A DNA stretch of 64,000 nt from Pseudomonadota bacterium (GTDB lineage Bacteria; Myxococcota; Myxococcia; Myxococcales; Myxococcaceae), in contig JAFAFL010000109.1 in NCBI GenBank assembly GCA_023423535.1, forward strand, positions 1-64,000, given 5' to 3'. This document shows, in pieces, positions 1 through 7,439 of the stretch. A program made the translations under genes and the position numbers. The notes below the pieces were generated by a model. That model had not been told where the DNA came from and did no database searches. It worked only from the letters and a program-made list of their open reading frames with translations. Each line of letters starts with the position of its first letter. Position 1 is the first letter of the stretch.

Positions 1-705
1 GTGCTGGCTGCTGGCGGCCACCTCGGCGCGGGCGCCACGCTGCACGCGAGCGCCGCCGCCCGGCTGCCGCGTCCCGCTGATCGACAGGACTCACCGGCCG
101 CAACCGTCACCGATTCGCTGCCCTCGCCGGACGCCTCCCGCCTGCGCGAGCTCGAGTCCCTCTGTGACCGCCTCGAGTCGGAGTTGCGAACGGCCTCTTC
201 CGCGGTGCGCGGCTTCCTCTCCATCTCGGACCAGCAGGTGACCTCACTCCGTCAGGCCTGCCGCTCGTTGCATGAGCGCGAGGGCCAGCTCCGTCGTGAA
301 GCGTCGCCCGAGCTGTTCACCCGGCTGGACCGCGAACGGGAGGCTCTCCGCGCGCGCATCGACTCGACGGCGGATCTCGCGGCGCGAGGTTCGCTCGAAC
401 AGGCGGTGGCGGCGATCGACGCGCAGCGCCTGGAGCGCGGGAAGTTGAAGGACGCGGCGGACCGGCTCGACGCCGAGCTGACGAGGCTCCGCTGGAGCAT
501 CGACGGGCTCGTCGCGCAGTTGGTGCAGGTGCGAGCCTCAGGCGGTCTCTCCGCCGCGCCCGCGGACGTGGAACAGGGCCTGCGCCGGCTCTCGAGCGAG
601 CTCGGCGCGGTGGGCGACGCGCTCCAGGCAGTCGATGACGAGGAGCGCGAGTCCCTCATCGGCACCGGTCGTTCGGGCCCGACGGGCCTGCGCGAACGGT
701 CCTAG
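1..705 (+). CDS. Coiled-coil hypothetical protein (5' end uncertain)
   Basis: I do not recognise this protein. From about residue 45 to 215 it is Leu/Arg/Glu/Ala-rich with heptad-like spacing (for example LRELESLCDRLESEL at 48-62), so it should be largely alpha-helical coiled coil; the first 40 residues are Ala/Pro-rich and look disordered. No domain or catalytic motif is visible. The only start seen is a GTG at base 1, so the true start may lie upstream of the window and the protein may be longer. Its stop overlaps by 4 bases the stop of the convergent gene on the other strand. Confidence 0.6.
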   Translation: MLAAGGHLGAGATLHASAAARLPRPADRQDSPAATVTDSLPSPDASRLRELESLCDRLESELRTASSAVRGFLSISDQQVTSLRQACRSLHEREGQLRREASPELFTRLDREREALRARIDSTADLAARGSLEQAVAAIDAQRLERGKLKDAADRLDAELTRLRWSIDGLVAQLVQVRASGGLSAAPADVEQGLRRLSSELGAVGDALQAVDDEERESLIGTGRSGPTGLRERS

Positions 706-1367
706 CCCCGCCCGGCGTTCCGCAGCGGACCGGTGATGCGCAGCGGGGGAAGCTCCGGCGTCTGCGCCTCGCGCGCCGCGGCCTCCAGCACCTCCACCCA
801 CCGCAGCGTGTTCGCGAGCACCAGCCGCGCCTCGTCCGGGCTGCGGGTGACGCCCCGCTGGTTCACCGAAGCGGTCAACACGCCGTTCAGGATCTTGAAC
901 GGGGTTCTCTCGTTGACCTGCGCCACGATCAGCTCGCGGACCGGCCGGTGCGCGAAGAGCTGCCGCAACCCGTCCAGCGGGGCGCCCGCGATCCGGAAGT
1001 GACCGTCGCTGTCGGCGTGGAAGCCGAGCGCGCTGGGCCTGTTCGTCGCGTTCGAGCGATCCATCCAGTCGCGATGCTGAATCTCCAGCCAATCGATGCC
1101 GGGCAAGCTCACGCCCTCCACGGTCACACTCCAGCCGAACGCGGCGTTGCCTCTGCTGCCTCGCGCCGGGCCGATGCGCGCCGGCCGGTGCGGTGGCCTC
1201 GTCCGGAGATCGACCTCCAGGTTCGATTCGCTCGTCACCAGCGGGTCGTGCGCGAAGCGTTCGCGGTCCTTCTTGTTGAGGTGAATGCGCAGCAGGGTGA
1301 GGCCGACGCTCACGCTGAGAGAGAAGACGACGCTGAGGATGACGACGAGGTTGGTGGACATGCGCAC
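702..1367 (-). CDS. Membrane-anchored hypothetical protein
   Basis: Unrecognised protein of 221 residues. A short N-terminus is followed by one hydrophobic segment (about residues 6-27, VVILSVVFSLSVSVGLTLL), then a positively charged linker (LNKKDRERF), which suggests a single membrane anchor; the remaining ~190 residues are soluble with no motif I know. It lies about 125 bases downstream of miaE on the same strand and may be the last gene of that run. A second ATG two codons in is an equally good start. Convergent with the gene before it, overlapping by 4 bases. Confidence 0.6.
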   Translation of the reverse strand: MRMSTNLVVILSVVFSLSVSVGLTLLRIHLNKKDRERFAHDPLVTSESNLEVDLRTRPPHRPARIGPARGSRGNAAFGWSVTVEGVSLPGIDWLEIQHRDWMDRSNATNRPSALGFHADSDGHFRIAGAPLDGLRQLFAHRPVRELIVAQVNERTPFKILNGVLTASVNQRGVTRSPDEARLVLANTLRWVEVLEAAAREAQTPELPPLRITGPLRNAGRG

Positions 1368-1459
1368 GCCCGAAGCAGCGCCCGTGCCCGCTCAATGCAG
1401 GCGCAACCTTCCGGAAGAACTGCGCTTTTCCGTTGGAGCACCCTCCACCGATGGGACGG

Positions 1460-1479
1460 CCGTCCGTCGACGCGGACGG
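1460..1479 (-). terminator. Possible terminator hairpin after miaE
   Basis: Bases 1460-1466 (CCGTCCG) and 1473-1479 (CGGACGG) form a perfect 7-bp stem around a 6-base loop, 12 bases past the miaE stop on the minus strand. There is no clear T-run after the stem on that strand, so this is a weak terminator candidate and may be only a GC-rich palindrome. Confidence 0.25.
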
Positions 1480-1491
1480 GGCCGCTCCTCC

Positions 1492-2145
1492 TCAGTGGAT
1501 CGCCGCCCTCACACCGATCCGCTCGATGATCTCCGCCTCTGCATCGAGCAGCACCTCCAGCCTCGCGCTCGTCGCGCTCTCTCCGTGCGCGTTCACCGCC
1601 AGCCGGAAGAAGAGCGACTGGTGCCCGTCCTCGCTCTGCGCGAGCTCCCGGTAGAAGCGCGCCAGCGCGGCGTCCTCCGGCGCGGTCCGCTCCGACAGTC
1701 CCTGCGCGATGAGCGCCAGCCGCTCGCACGAACGCGCTTCGATCACCGCGGCGACGAGCAGCCGGTCCAGCCTGCGCTCCTCACGCGGCGTGCGCACGAA
1801 GGCCTGCAGCGCCTGCGCATAGGGGTCTCCCGGATCCTTCGACAGCGCCAGCCCTCGCGACTCCATGATCGCCAGCACCTTCGCGAGGTGCGCGCTCTCC
1901 TCGCGCGCGAGCCGCGCCATCGTCACCGGCAGCTCGGGCACCTCGGGATACGCCTGCAGCATGGAGAGCGCGTTCGCCGCCGCCTTCTTCTCGCAGTGCG
2001 CGTGATCGATCAGCACCGCGTCGAAGTTCGCCATCGCGTTCGGCAGCCAGGCCGCATCCGTCGCGCGACGCAGCACCACCGGACCTTCACCGCTCAGTGG
2101 CCTGCCCAGCGCCGCCGCCTTCCTCACCACCGCCCTCGCCGTCAT
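1492..2145 (-). CDS. miaE: tRNA-(ms2io6A)-hydroxylase MiaE
   Basis: MiaE is a non-heme di-iron monooxygenase that hydroxylates the isopentenyl side chain of ms2i6A at position 37 of tRNAs reading U-starting codons. At 217 residues the length suits the family. The di-iron ligands are visible in a four-helix pattern: E52 (in CEKKAA), E83 and H86 (EESAH), E136 (EARSCE) and E172/H175 (SEDGH). The ATG at 2145 overlaps by 4 bases the stop of the upstream GNAT gene, so the two are likely translationally coupled. With gluQ in the same minus-strand run, this locus holds two enzymes acting on the tRNA anticodon loop. Confidence 0.88.
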   Translation of the reverse strand: MTARAVVRKAAALGRPLSGEGPVVLRRATDAAWLPNAMANFDAVLIDHAHCEKKAAANALSMLQAYPEVPELPVTMARLAREESAHLAKVLAIMESRGLALSKDPGDPYAQALQAFVRTPREERRLDRLLVAAVIEARSCERLALIAQGLSERTAPEDAALARFYRELAQSEDGHQSLFFRLAVNAHGESATSARLEVLLDAEAEIIERIGVRAAIH

Positions 2146-3002
2146 TCCATCACCACCAGCTTCTGTTGCCGCCCCGCCACGAAGCCCACCTTCCTCGCCA
2201 CGCCGGCGAGCGACGGGTTCTGTTCGTCCACCCGCAGGGTCAATCGCGGGATCGACGAGAGCAGGTGCCGGCAGATCTGCCCGAGCGACAGCGTGGCGTG
2301 TCCGCGCCGTCTCTCCTCCGGCAGCGTGTAGAGCCCCTCGAGCTCCGCGCCGTGCTGCGACCTGCTGCCCACGTCGATCTTGAAGACGAGCCTGCCCTCC
2401 ACCTCGAGCACGTAGGTCCGCTTGCCGCGCACGCGCTGCATCACCCGCGCGCCGAAGCCCTCCGGATCCTCGACCGCTGGATCGCGCCCCAGAAGCTCCT
2501 TCACGCAGGCCGCCGCCATCGGCATCAGCTGCGGGAGGTCGCTCTCCATCGCGAGTCGCAACGTGGGGTTGGTGAAGGGCCCGAGGTCGTCCGCCGACAC
2601 GCGGAAGAGGCGCTGCACGACGCAGGTCTTCGGCCGCGCGTTGGGCACGAGGTGGCGCAGCATCACCTCCACCGCGTCCTTCTCGCCCACCGACGCGCGC
2701 AGGTGCACCCGGCCCCGCCGCGCGAGGTGCTCCGCGATCGCCGTCAGCTCGGAGGCCTCGCCCGCCGAGGGCACTGCGGACGGAACGACGAGCCCGCCGT
2801 CACCGCCCACGAACACCGCCGCGGTGAGCTGCCCTCCGGCCCTGCGTCCCCAGAAGGTGAAGGGGCGCCGGCCCTCGCGCGGGACGACGCCGAACTCCTC
2901 GAAGAGGCCGAGCAGATAGAGGTTGTGCGCCACGTCGCGGGTCAACAGCGCCCGCAGCGCGTCACAGTCCTTCTGCCCGAGCGCTTCGACGGTGAGGCTC
3001 AC
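2142..3002 (-). CDS. GNAT-family N-acetyltransferase with DUF4081-like N-terminus
   Basis: 286-residue two-part protein. The C-terminal half (about 155-286) has the GNAT fold signature: the segment GLYTLPEERRRGHATLSLG at ~223-241 corresponds to the acetyl-CoA-binding motif (R/Q-x-x-G-x-G/A), followed by a hydrophobic strand and a late NPSLAGVARKVGF motif typical of GNAT enzymes. The N-terminal half, opening with NLYLLGLFEEFG, resembles the DUF4081 region fused to GNAT domains in other bacteria. Substrate is unknown. It ends in a 4-base overlap with miaE and starts 30 bases after the preceding minus-strand gene. Confidence 0.75.
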   Translation of the reverse strand: MSLTVEALGQKDCDALRALLTRDVAHNLYLLGLFEEFGVVPREGRRPFTFWGRRAGGQLTAAVFVGGDGGLVVPSAVPSAGEASELTAIAEHLARRGRVHLRASVGEKDAVEVMLRHLVPNARPKTCVVQRLFRVSADDLGPFTNPTLRLAMESDLPQLMPMAAACVKELLGRDPAVEDPEGFGARVMQRVRGKRTYVLEVEGRLVFKIDVGSRSQHGAELEGLYTLPEERRRGHATLSLGQICRHLLSSIPRLTLRVDEQNPSLAGVARKVGFVAGRQQKLVVME

Positions 3003-3032
3003 GCACCCTCCACGGCGGCACGGCCCGAGAGG

Positions 3033-3650
3033 CTACTCGGCCTCGAAGTAGAACGGATACTGCACCACCAGCTCCGACGAGTTCGCCGGCGCGGTGTACT
3101 TCGCGTCGAGCAGCGACTCGAGCAGGCAGCTCTTCACCCACGGGTCGTCCACCGTCGTGTCCACCAGCTCGCCGCCTTCGAAGCGGCCGTCGGCGCCGTC
3201 GGCCTTCAGGGTGAACTTCACCGTCGCCAGCTGCGGGCCGGTGTAGCGATCCTTCGCGTCCTCGAAGCACTGAGTCCACAGCGGCTCGACCGCGGCCACC
3301 GCCACGCGGATCTGCTCGCCGTTGATGAGCCCGCGCGGACCGTCGTCGCCGACGCGCACCGCCGTCTGGACCGCGCGGTCGAGCGCAGCGCCCGGCTGCG
3401 GCGAGGTGTCCCGGCCCATGCGGTTGATGCCGCGCGAGGGGATCTGGATCGGACGCGACACCGCGGGCATCGCACCGGGCTGCGGCGGGGTGGGGCGCAT
3501 CGAGGCGGGGGAGGGCTGGGCCTCACCGCGCGCGACCGCGTCCAGCTCCGGTCCGCGATAACGGATGGCCCACACGCCGACCATGCAGAGGACCACGAAG
3601 GCGAAGCCGAGGAGAAACAGTCCGCTGTTGTTGCGCCACATGCCCGTCAT
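3033..3650 (-). CDS. Membrane-anchored protein with AgmX/TonB-like C-terminal module
   Basis: 205 residues. Residues ~8-29 form one transmembrane helix (LFLLGFAFVVLCMVGVWAI), followed by a Pro/Ala-rich linker to about residue 100. The C-terminal ~95 residues resemble the AgmX/PglI or TonB-like C-terminal module common in myxobacteria: a helix ending in a cysteine (EPLWTQCFEDA), beta strands, then a second cysteine in a helix (VKSCLLESL) and a final strand. The start lies one base after the gluQ stop, so the genes are probably cotranscribed. Two other genes here (13694-14146 and 41164-43641) carry the same module. The role is unknown; the family is linked to motility and envelope functions. 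Confidence 0.65.
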   Translation of the reverse strand: MTGMWRNNSGLFLLGFAFVVLCMVGVWAIRYRGPELDAVARGEAQPSPASMRPTPPQPGAMPAVSRPIQIPSRGINRMGRDTSPQPGAALDRAVQTAVRVGDDGPRGLINGEQIRVAVAAVEPLWTQCFEDAKDRYTGPQLATVKFTLKADGADGRFEGGELVDTTVDDPWVKSCLLESLLDAKYTAPANSSELVVQYPFYFEAE

Positions 3651-3651
3651 C

Positions 3652-4602
3652 CTAAATCCCCAGCGCGGTGCGGATCTCCGCTTCGCTGGTCTTCACAGGG
3701 GCCCTCGGGAGGGCGGCCATCTCGAAACGCGCGGAGAGCTCCAGCGCACTCACTGGCGAGTATCCCAAACCGCTCCATCCTGCGAGCAGCCCGAGCACCC
3801 GTTCCGCCCGCACGCCTGCCTCCCGCAGCTCAGTCACCGCGAACGCGCCCTCGCGCTTGGCCAGCCGCTTGCCGTCCGGGCCCATCACCAGCGGCACGTG
3901 CGCGAAGCGCGGCGCCTGAAGCCCCAGCGCTTCGTAGAGCTGCAGCTGGCGCGGCGTGGAGAGCAGCAGGTCGTCCCCGCGCAGCACGTGGGTCACCCCG
4001 CTCGCCGCGTCGTCCACCACCACCGCCAACTGGTAGCTCGCCACGCCGTCCGCGCGGCGCACGGTGAAGTCGCCCACCTCGGCGTGGACGTCCTGGCAGA
4101 TGCGCCCGTGGAGGACGTCTTCGAAGCAGACCTCTCCGGGCGAGGGACGAAAGCGGAGTGACGCGGTGCGACCTGCGGCGCTCTTCGCGCGCGCTGCCTC
4201 TTCGGCGGGCGTCAGGCGTGCGCAGGTCTCCGGATAACGCGGTCCCTCATCCGACGGACCATGCGGTGCGGACGCGGCGCGCAGCACCTCCGCGCGAGAG
4301 CACCAGCAGGGGTAGACGAGGCCCTGCGCACGGAGGCGATCCAGCGCGGCGTCGTAGACGTCGGTGCGCTCACTCTGGACCCACGGCGTCTCGTCCCAGT
4401 CGAGCCCGAGGTACTCGAGGTCGCGGTAGAGGTCGTCGAGGAACTGCGGCCGGCAGCGCTGCCGGTCGAGGTCCTCGATGCGCAGGAGGAACTGCCCGCC
4501 CTCGCTGCGCGCCCAGAGCCAGCCGAGCAGCGCGGTGCGGGCGTTGCCGAGGTGCAGCCGCCCCGTCGGCGACGGCGCGAAGCGGCCGCGGTAGAGGGCC
4601 AC
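3652..4602 (-). CDS. gluQ: Glutamyl-Q tRNA(Asp) synthetase (GluQRS)
   Basis: GluQRS is a shortened glutamyl-tRNA synthetase without anticodon-binding domain; it activates glutamate and attaches it to queuosine-34 of tRNA(Asp). At 316 residues it has only the catalytic domain, as expected. The HIGH-like motif appears as APSPTGRLHLGNART (9-23), the KMSKS-like motif as DGKRLAKREG, and the zinc-site pattern CWC...YPETC is intact, which separates it from full GluRS. It starts 12 bases after the PEGA protein gene and ends one base before the AgmX-type gene, within a minus-strand run that also contains miaE. Confidence 0.92.
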   Translation of the reverse strand: MALYRGRFAPSPTGRLHLGNARTALLGWLWARSEGGQFLLRIEDLDRQRCRPQFLDDLYRDLEYLGLDWDETPWVQSERTDVYDAALDRLRAQGLVYPCWCSRAEVLRAASAPHGPSDEGPRYPETCARLTPAEEAARAKSAAGRTASLRFRPSPGEVCFEDVLHGRICQDVHAEVGDFTVRRADGVASYQLAVVVDDAASGVTHVLRGDDLLLSTPRQLQLYEALGLQAPRFAHVPLVMGPDGKRLAKREGAFAVTELREAGVRAERVLGLLAGWSGLGYSPVSALELSARFEMAALPRAPVKTSEAEIRTALGI

Positions 4603-4614
4603 GGCGGTGCGCGA

Positions 4615-5892
4615 CTAACGGCGCAGCGGCGTGCGCTTCTGGTTCGGGTCGAGCGGCTTGCGGCCGCCGTCCTTGCCCTGGTCCTTGCCCGCGCCCTGAC
4701 CGCCGGTGCCCGCGGACTCGACGTCGAGCCCCGGCGCTGCGGTCTGGTTCGGATCGATGCCGTAGGCGACCTCGGTCACCTTCGCGCTGCCCACGCGCAC
4801 GCCGTCCGCCACCGGACCGGGGACCCGCGTGTCGGTGCCGACCTTCAGGCCCTCGGCGGAGAGGCGGCCCACGAGGTTGTAGAACTCCATGCCCGCCGAG
4901 AGCAGCTCCGCGTCGAACACCGAGCGCGGCAGCCGCTTCAGCTCACCGGAATCCACCTTCAGCACGAAGCTGTCCAGCGCGAGGTTCTTCCCCTCCCGCG
5001 ACAGCGCGCCAAAGATGAGGAGCTCCGCCTGCACCGTCTTCGCGTGCGCCTTCGCGGCCTCGACCACCGACTGGTCGACCTTGTTCTGCGAGAGGGTGGC
5101 GAGCATCTTCGACTCCGGGTCCTCGCCCGCGGCCTGGCCTGCGACCTTCGTCTGCTTCTGCGCTGCGACCTGCGCCACGCCGCCGGTGCTCTCGCCGGAG
5201 GGGAGCTGCACGCGCCAGGCGTGCTGACCCGCGGGCACGTCCTTCACCAGCAGCGGCGAGGTGCCGAGCGACACGCCATCCACGAAGACCTGCGCGCCCG
5301 CCGGCGTGGACTCCACCAGCAGCGACCCCTTCGGCGCCTTCTCGAGGTTGGCCTTCGCGGTGGCGACGACGCGCGAGAACATGGGCGAGGTCTTCGCCAG
5401 CGGAAGCTCGCGGCCGGGCGCCAGCGCCAGCGCGGTGTCGAGCGACTTCGCGCCGTCCTCGTCGCGGCCGGTGTTGTACTGGATGGCCGACAGGAGCACC
5501 CACGCGTCCTGCAGCTCCGCCACGTCGGTGAGGCCGGCCGCGCCCTTCTTGTAGAGCTCGAGCGCCTCCTGGAGCTTCGCCTCGGCGGCGTTGAACTTGC
5601 GCTTCTGACGGAGACCCTTCGCCTCCTCCACCGCGGCGCGCGCGGCGTCGAGCGTTTCGGCGTGCGGATCCGCGGCCGCGCCCTTCTTCACGTCGACCAG
5701 CGCGAAGCCGTCCGCGCTCTTGATCTCGGAGGAGAACATCACCGCGGCCTTCTGGCCGGCGCGCTGCGGCACGTCGCCGGAGAGGGCGGCAAAGGGCACC
5801 ACGACGACGCGCGGCCCCTTGTCGTCCTGCGCACGCGAGGCGAGGGGAAGGAGGAGCAGGGCGGACAGGATCAGAGCGGACGGCGTCTTCAT
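4615..5892 (-). CDS. Exported PEGA-domain protein with TPR-like helical region
   Basis: 425 residues from the ATG at 5892; an upstream extension of the frame is rejected because this ATG begins a clean signal peptide (MKTPSALILSALLLLPLASRAQ). After a beta strand resembling a FlgO/CsgG-type N-terminus (PRVVVVPFAALSG), residues ~78-165 are helical and TPR-like. Residues ~188-240 are a PEGA domain (GSLLVESTPAGAQVFVDG). The rest is mixed, ending in a basic, Lys/Gly/Pro-rich tail. PEGA domains are surface or periplasmic beta modules. First gene of the minus-strand run leading into gluQ. Confidence 0.75.
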   Translation of the reverse strand: MKTPSALILSALLLLPLASRAQDDKGPRVVVVPFAALSGDVPQRAGQKAAVMFSSEIKSADGFALVDVKKGAAADPHAETLDAARAAVEEAKGLRQKRKFNAAEAKLQEALELYKKGAAGLTDVAELQDAWVLLSAIQYNTGRDEDGAKSLDTALALAPGRELPLAKTSPMFSRVVATAKANLEKAPKGSLLVESTPAGAQVFVDGVSLGTSPLLVKDVPAGQHAWRVQLPSGESTGGVAQVAAQKQTKVAGQAAGEDPESKMLATLSQNKVDQSVVEAAKAHAKTVQAELLIFGALSREGKNLALDSFVLKVDSGELKRLPRSVFDAELLSAGMEFYNLVGRLSAEGLKVGTDTRVPGPVADGVRVGSAKVTEVAYGIDPNQTAAPGLDVESAGTGGQGAGKDQGKDGGRKPLDPNQKRTPLRR

Positions 5893-6061
5893 CGCGGCGG
5901 ACACTACCTCACGCTCTGCCCGGCGCAGAACGCACGAATTGCACCGCGGGGGCCGGGTTTCGTCTCCCGCGAACGGTAGGCAGCCCCCCAGCCGACATCG
6001 CACAGGCCCCGGCGCCACCTCCGATTGAAGCGCAGACGCGGGGGCAGCACCTTCATTCCCG

Positions 6062-6478
6062 ATGAGCCGAACTTCGAGTGTCCGGGTGATTCTGGTGGAT
6101 GACGACCCCGCCCAGACGGAGGTGGTGTCGGAGATCCTCACGCTCGAAGGGATGGAGGTCTCCTGCAGCGCCGACGTCGCGGAGATCGATCGGCTGCTCG
6201 GCGAATCACCGGATGTGGTGCTGCTCGACCTGCACGGCGTGGATGCGCCCGCGGTGTCGGAGAAGGTACGCAACACGCCCGCGCGGCCGGCGCTGCTGGT
6301 GCTGAGCGGGGACCTCAAGCTGGCGGAGCACGCGAAGACGCTCGGTGCGGATGGCTGGCTGGCGAAGCCGTACGACCTCGAGGACCTCCTGCGCGCGGTG
6401 CAGGAAGCGGTCTCGCGGCGGCGCGGGAAGAGCGCGAATACGGATGGGCTCGGTGCACCCGGGATGGGGCCGGGCTGA
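6062..6478 (+). CDS. Single-domain response regulator (receiver)
   Basis: 138 residues, essentially one CheY-like receiver domain (7-122) with no output domain. The acidic pocket is in VILVDDDPAQ, the phospho-acceptor aspartate in VVLLDLHG, the Ser/Thr switch in LLVLSGD, and the conserved lysine in LAKPYD. The final ~18 residues are a disordered Gly/Pro tail. It starts a plus-strand unit: the phosphoesterase begins 24 bases after its stop and the cyclase 25 bases after that. The partner kinase is not adjacent; a link to cyclic-nucleotide signalling is inferred from position. Confidence 0.88.
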   Translation: MSRTSSVRVILVDDDPAQTEVVSEILTLEGMEVSCSADVAEIDRLLGESPDVVLLDLHGVDAPAVSEKVRNTPARPALLVLSGDLKLAEHAKTLGADGWLAKPYDLEDLLRAVQEAVSRRRGKSANTDGLGAPGMGPG

Positions 6479-6502
6479 AAAGTCGCATAGGGTCCTTCGG
6501 CC

Positions 6503-7414
6503 ATGCGGTTTCTTCATCTCTCCGACGTCCACGTCACCCAGGACTACTTCAAGGCCCCGTTCCGCAAGCTCGGCTGGCGGCGGGCGATGGCGCTGTTCGA
6601 GCTCACCGTCGGGGGCCGGGCAAAGAAGTACGCCGCCGCGCGCGACCGCATCTCGCAGATGGTCCACGACGAGGCGAAGCGTCACGGCGCCGACCACGTC
6701 ATCCTCTCCGGCGACCTCACCGCCTACGCCACGCGCTGGGAGTTCGAGGGCGCGAAGGCGGCGCTCGGCGAGCTGGCGGAGGACACGTCCCGGCTGACGC
6801 TCATCCCCGGCAACCACGACGTCTATACGCCCGGCGCGTACGACACGAAGCGCTTCGAACACTACTTCGGCGGGCTCTTGAAGTCGGACCTGCCCGAGCA
6901 CCCGCCCACCGATGGCGCGTTTCCGTTCGTGCGGTTGCTCGGCGAGGACGTGGCGGTGGTGGGCCTGATGAGCGGTCGGGTGCCGCCGGTGCCGGGGCTC
7001 TCCTTCGGCGTCGTCGGTCGCAAGCAGCTGGCGACGCTGCGGGACATCCTCGACAACCCGAAGCTGAAGCATCGGGCGGTGCTGGTGGTGGTGCACCACG
7101 CGCCGGTCGCGCCGTCGGGGAGGAAGGACCGCTTCTTCCACGGGCTGATGGACGCGGACCAGCTCCTGCGCATGCTGCCGGGCCCGCGCTTCGCGGTGCT
7201 GCACGGGCACATCCACAAGCGCTACCACCACCCCGCCACCGACAAGCGGCCGCACACCTTCGGCGCCGGCTCCTCCACTGAAGACGGCCACGAGGGCTAC
7301 TGGATCATCGACGTGCGCGACGGGCTCGTGCTCGGCGGCTCGGCTCACGCGCCGGCCGGTCTGGACGGTGCGCACGCAGCCGAGCCCGCGCCGGTGCCGG
7401 CCGGAGCGCCCTGA
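6503..7414 (+). CDS. Calcineurin-like metallophosphoesterase (possible cAMP phosphodiesterase)
   Basis: 303 residues. All dinuclear-metal motifs are present: LSDVH near the N-terminus, LSGDLTAY, IPGNHD, VHHAP, and GHIHKRYHH near the C-terminus. This motif layout is shared with the CpdA-type 3',5'-cyclic-nucleotide phosphodiesterases of the family. The C-terminal ~25 residues are Ala/Pro-rich and probably disordered. Cytoplasmic, since no signal peptide is seen. It sits directly upstream of a class III cyclase, which makes a cAMP-degrading role attractive, but the substrate cannot be read from sequence alone. Confidence 0.82.
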   Translation: MRFLHLSDVHVTQDYFKAPFRKLGWRRAMALFELTVGGRAKKYAAARDRISQMVHDEAKRHGADHVILSGDLTAYATRWEFEGAKAALGELAEDTSRLTLIPGNHDVYTPGAYDTKRFEHYFGGLLKSDLPEHPPTDGAFPFVRLLGEDVAVVGLMSGRVPPVPGLSFGVVGRKQLATLRDILDNPKLKHRAVLVVVHHAPVAPSGRKDRFFHGLMDADQLLRMLPGPRFAVLHGHIHKRYHHPATDKRPHTFGAGSSTEDGHEGYWIIDVRDGLVLGGSAHAPAGLDGAHAAEPAPVPAGAP

Positions 7415-7439
7415 GAAGCGGCGTAGTAGAACGCCGCGC

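Noticed and set aside
5893..6504. N-terminal extension of the PEGA protein to 629 residues
   Set aside because: It would run through the response regulator gene on the other strand; the signal peptide at 5892 marks the true start.
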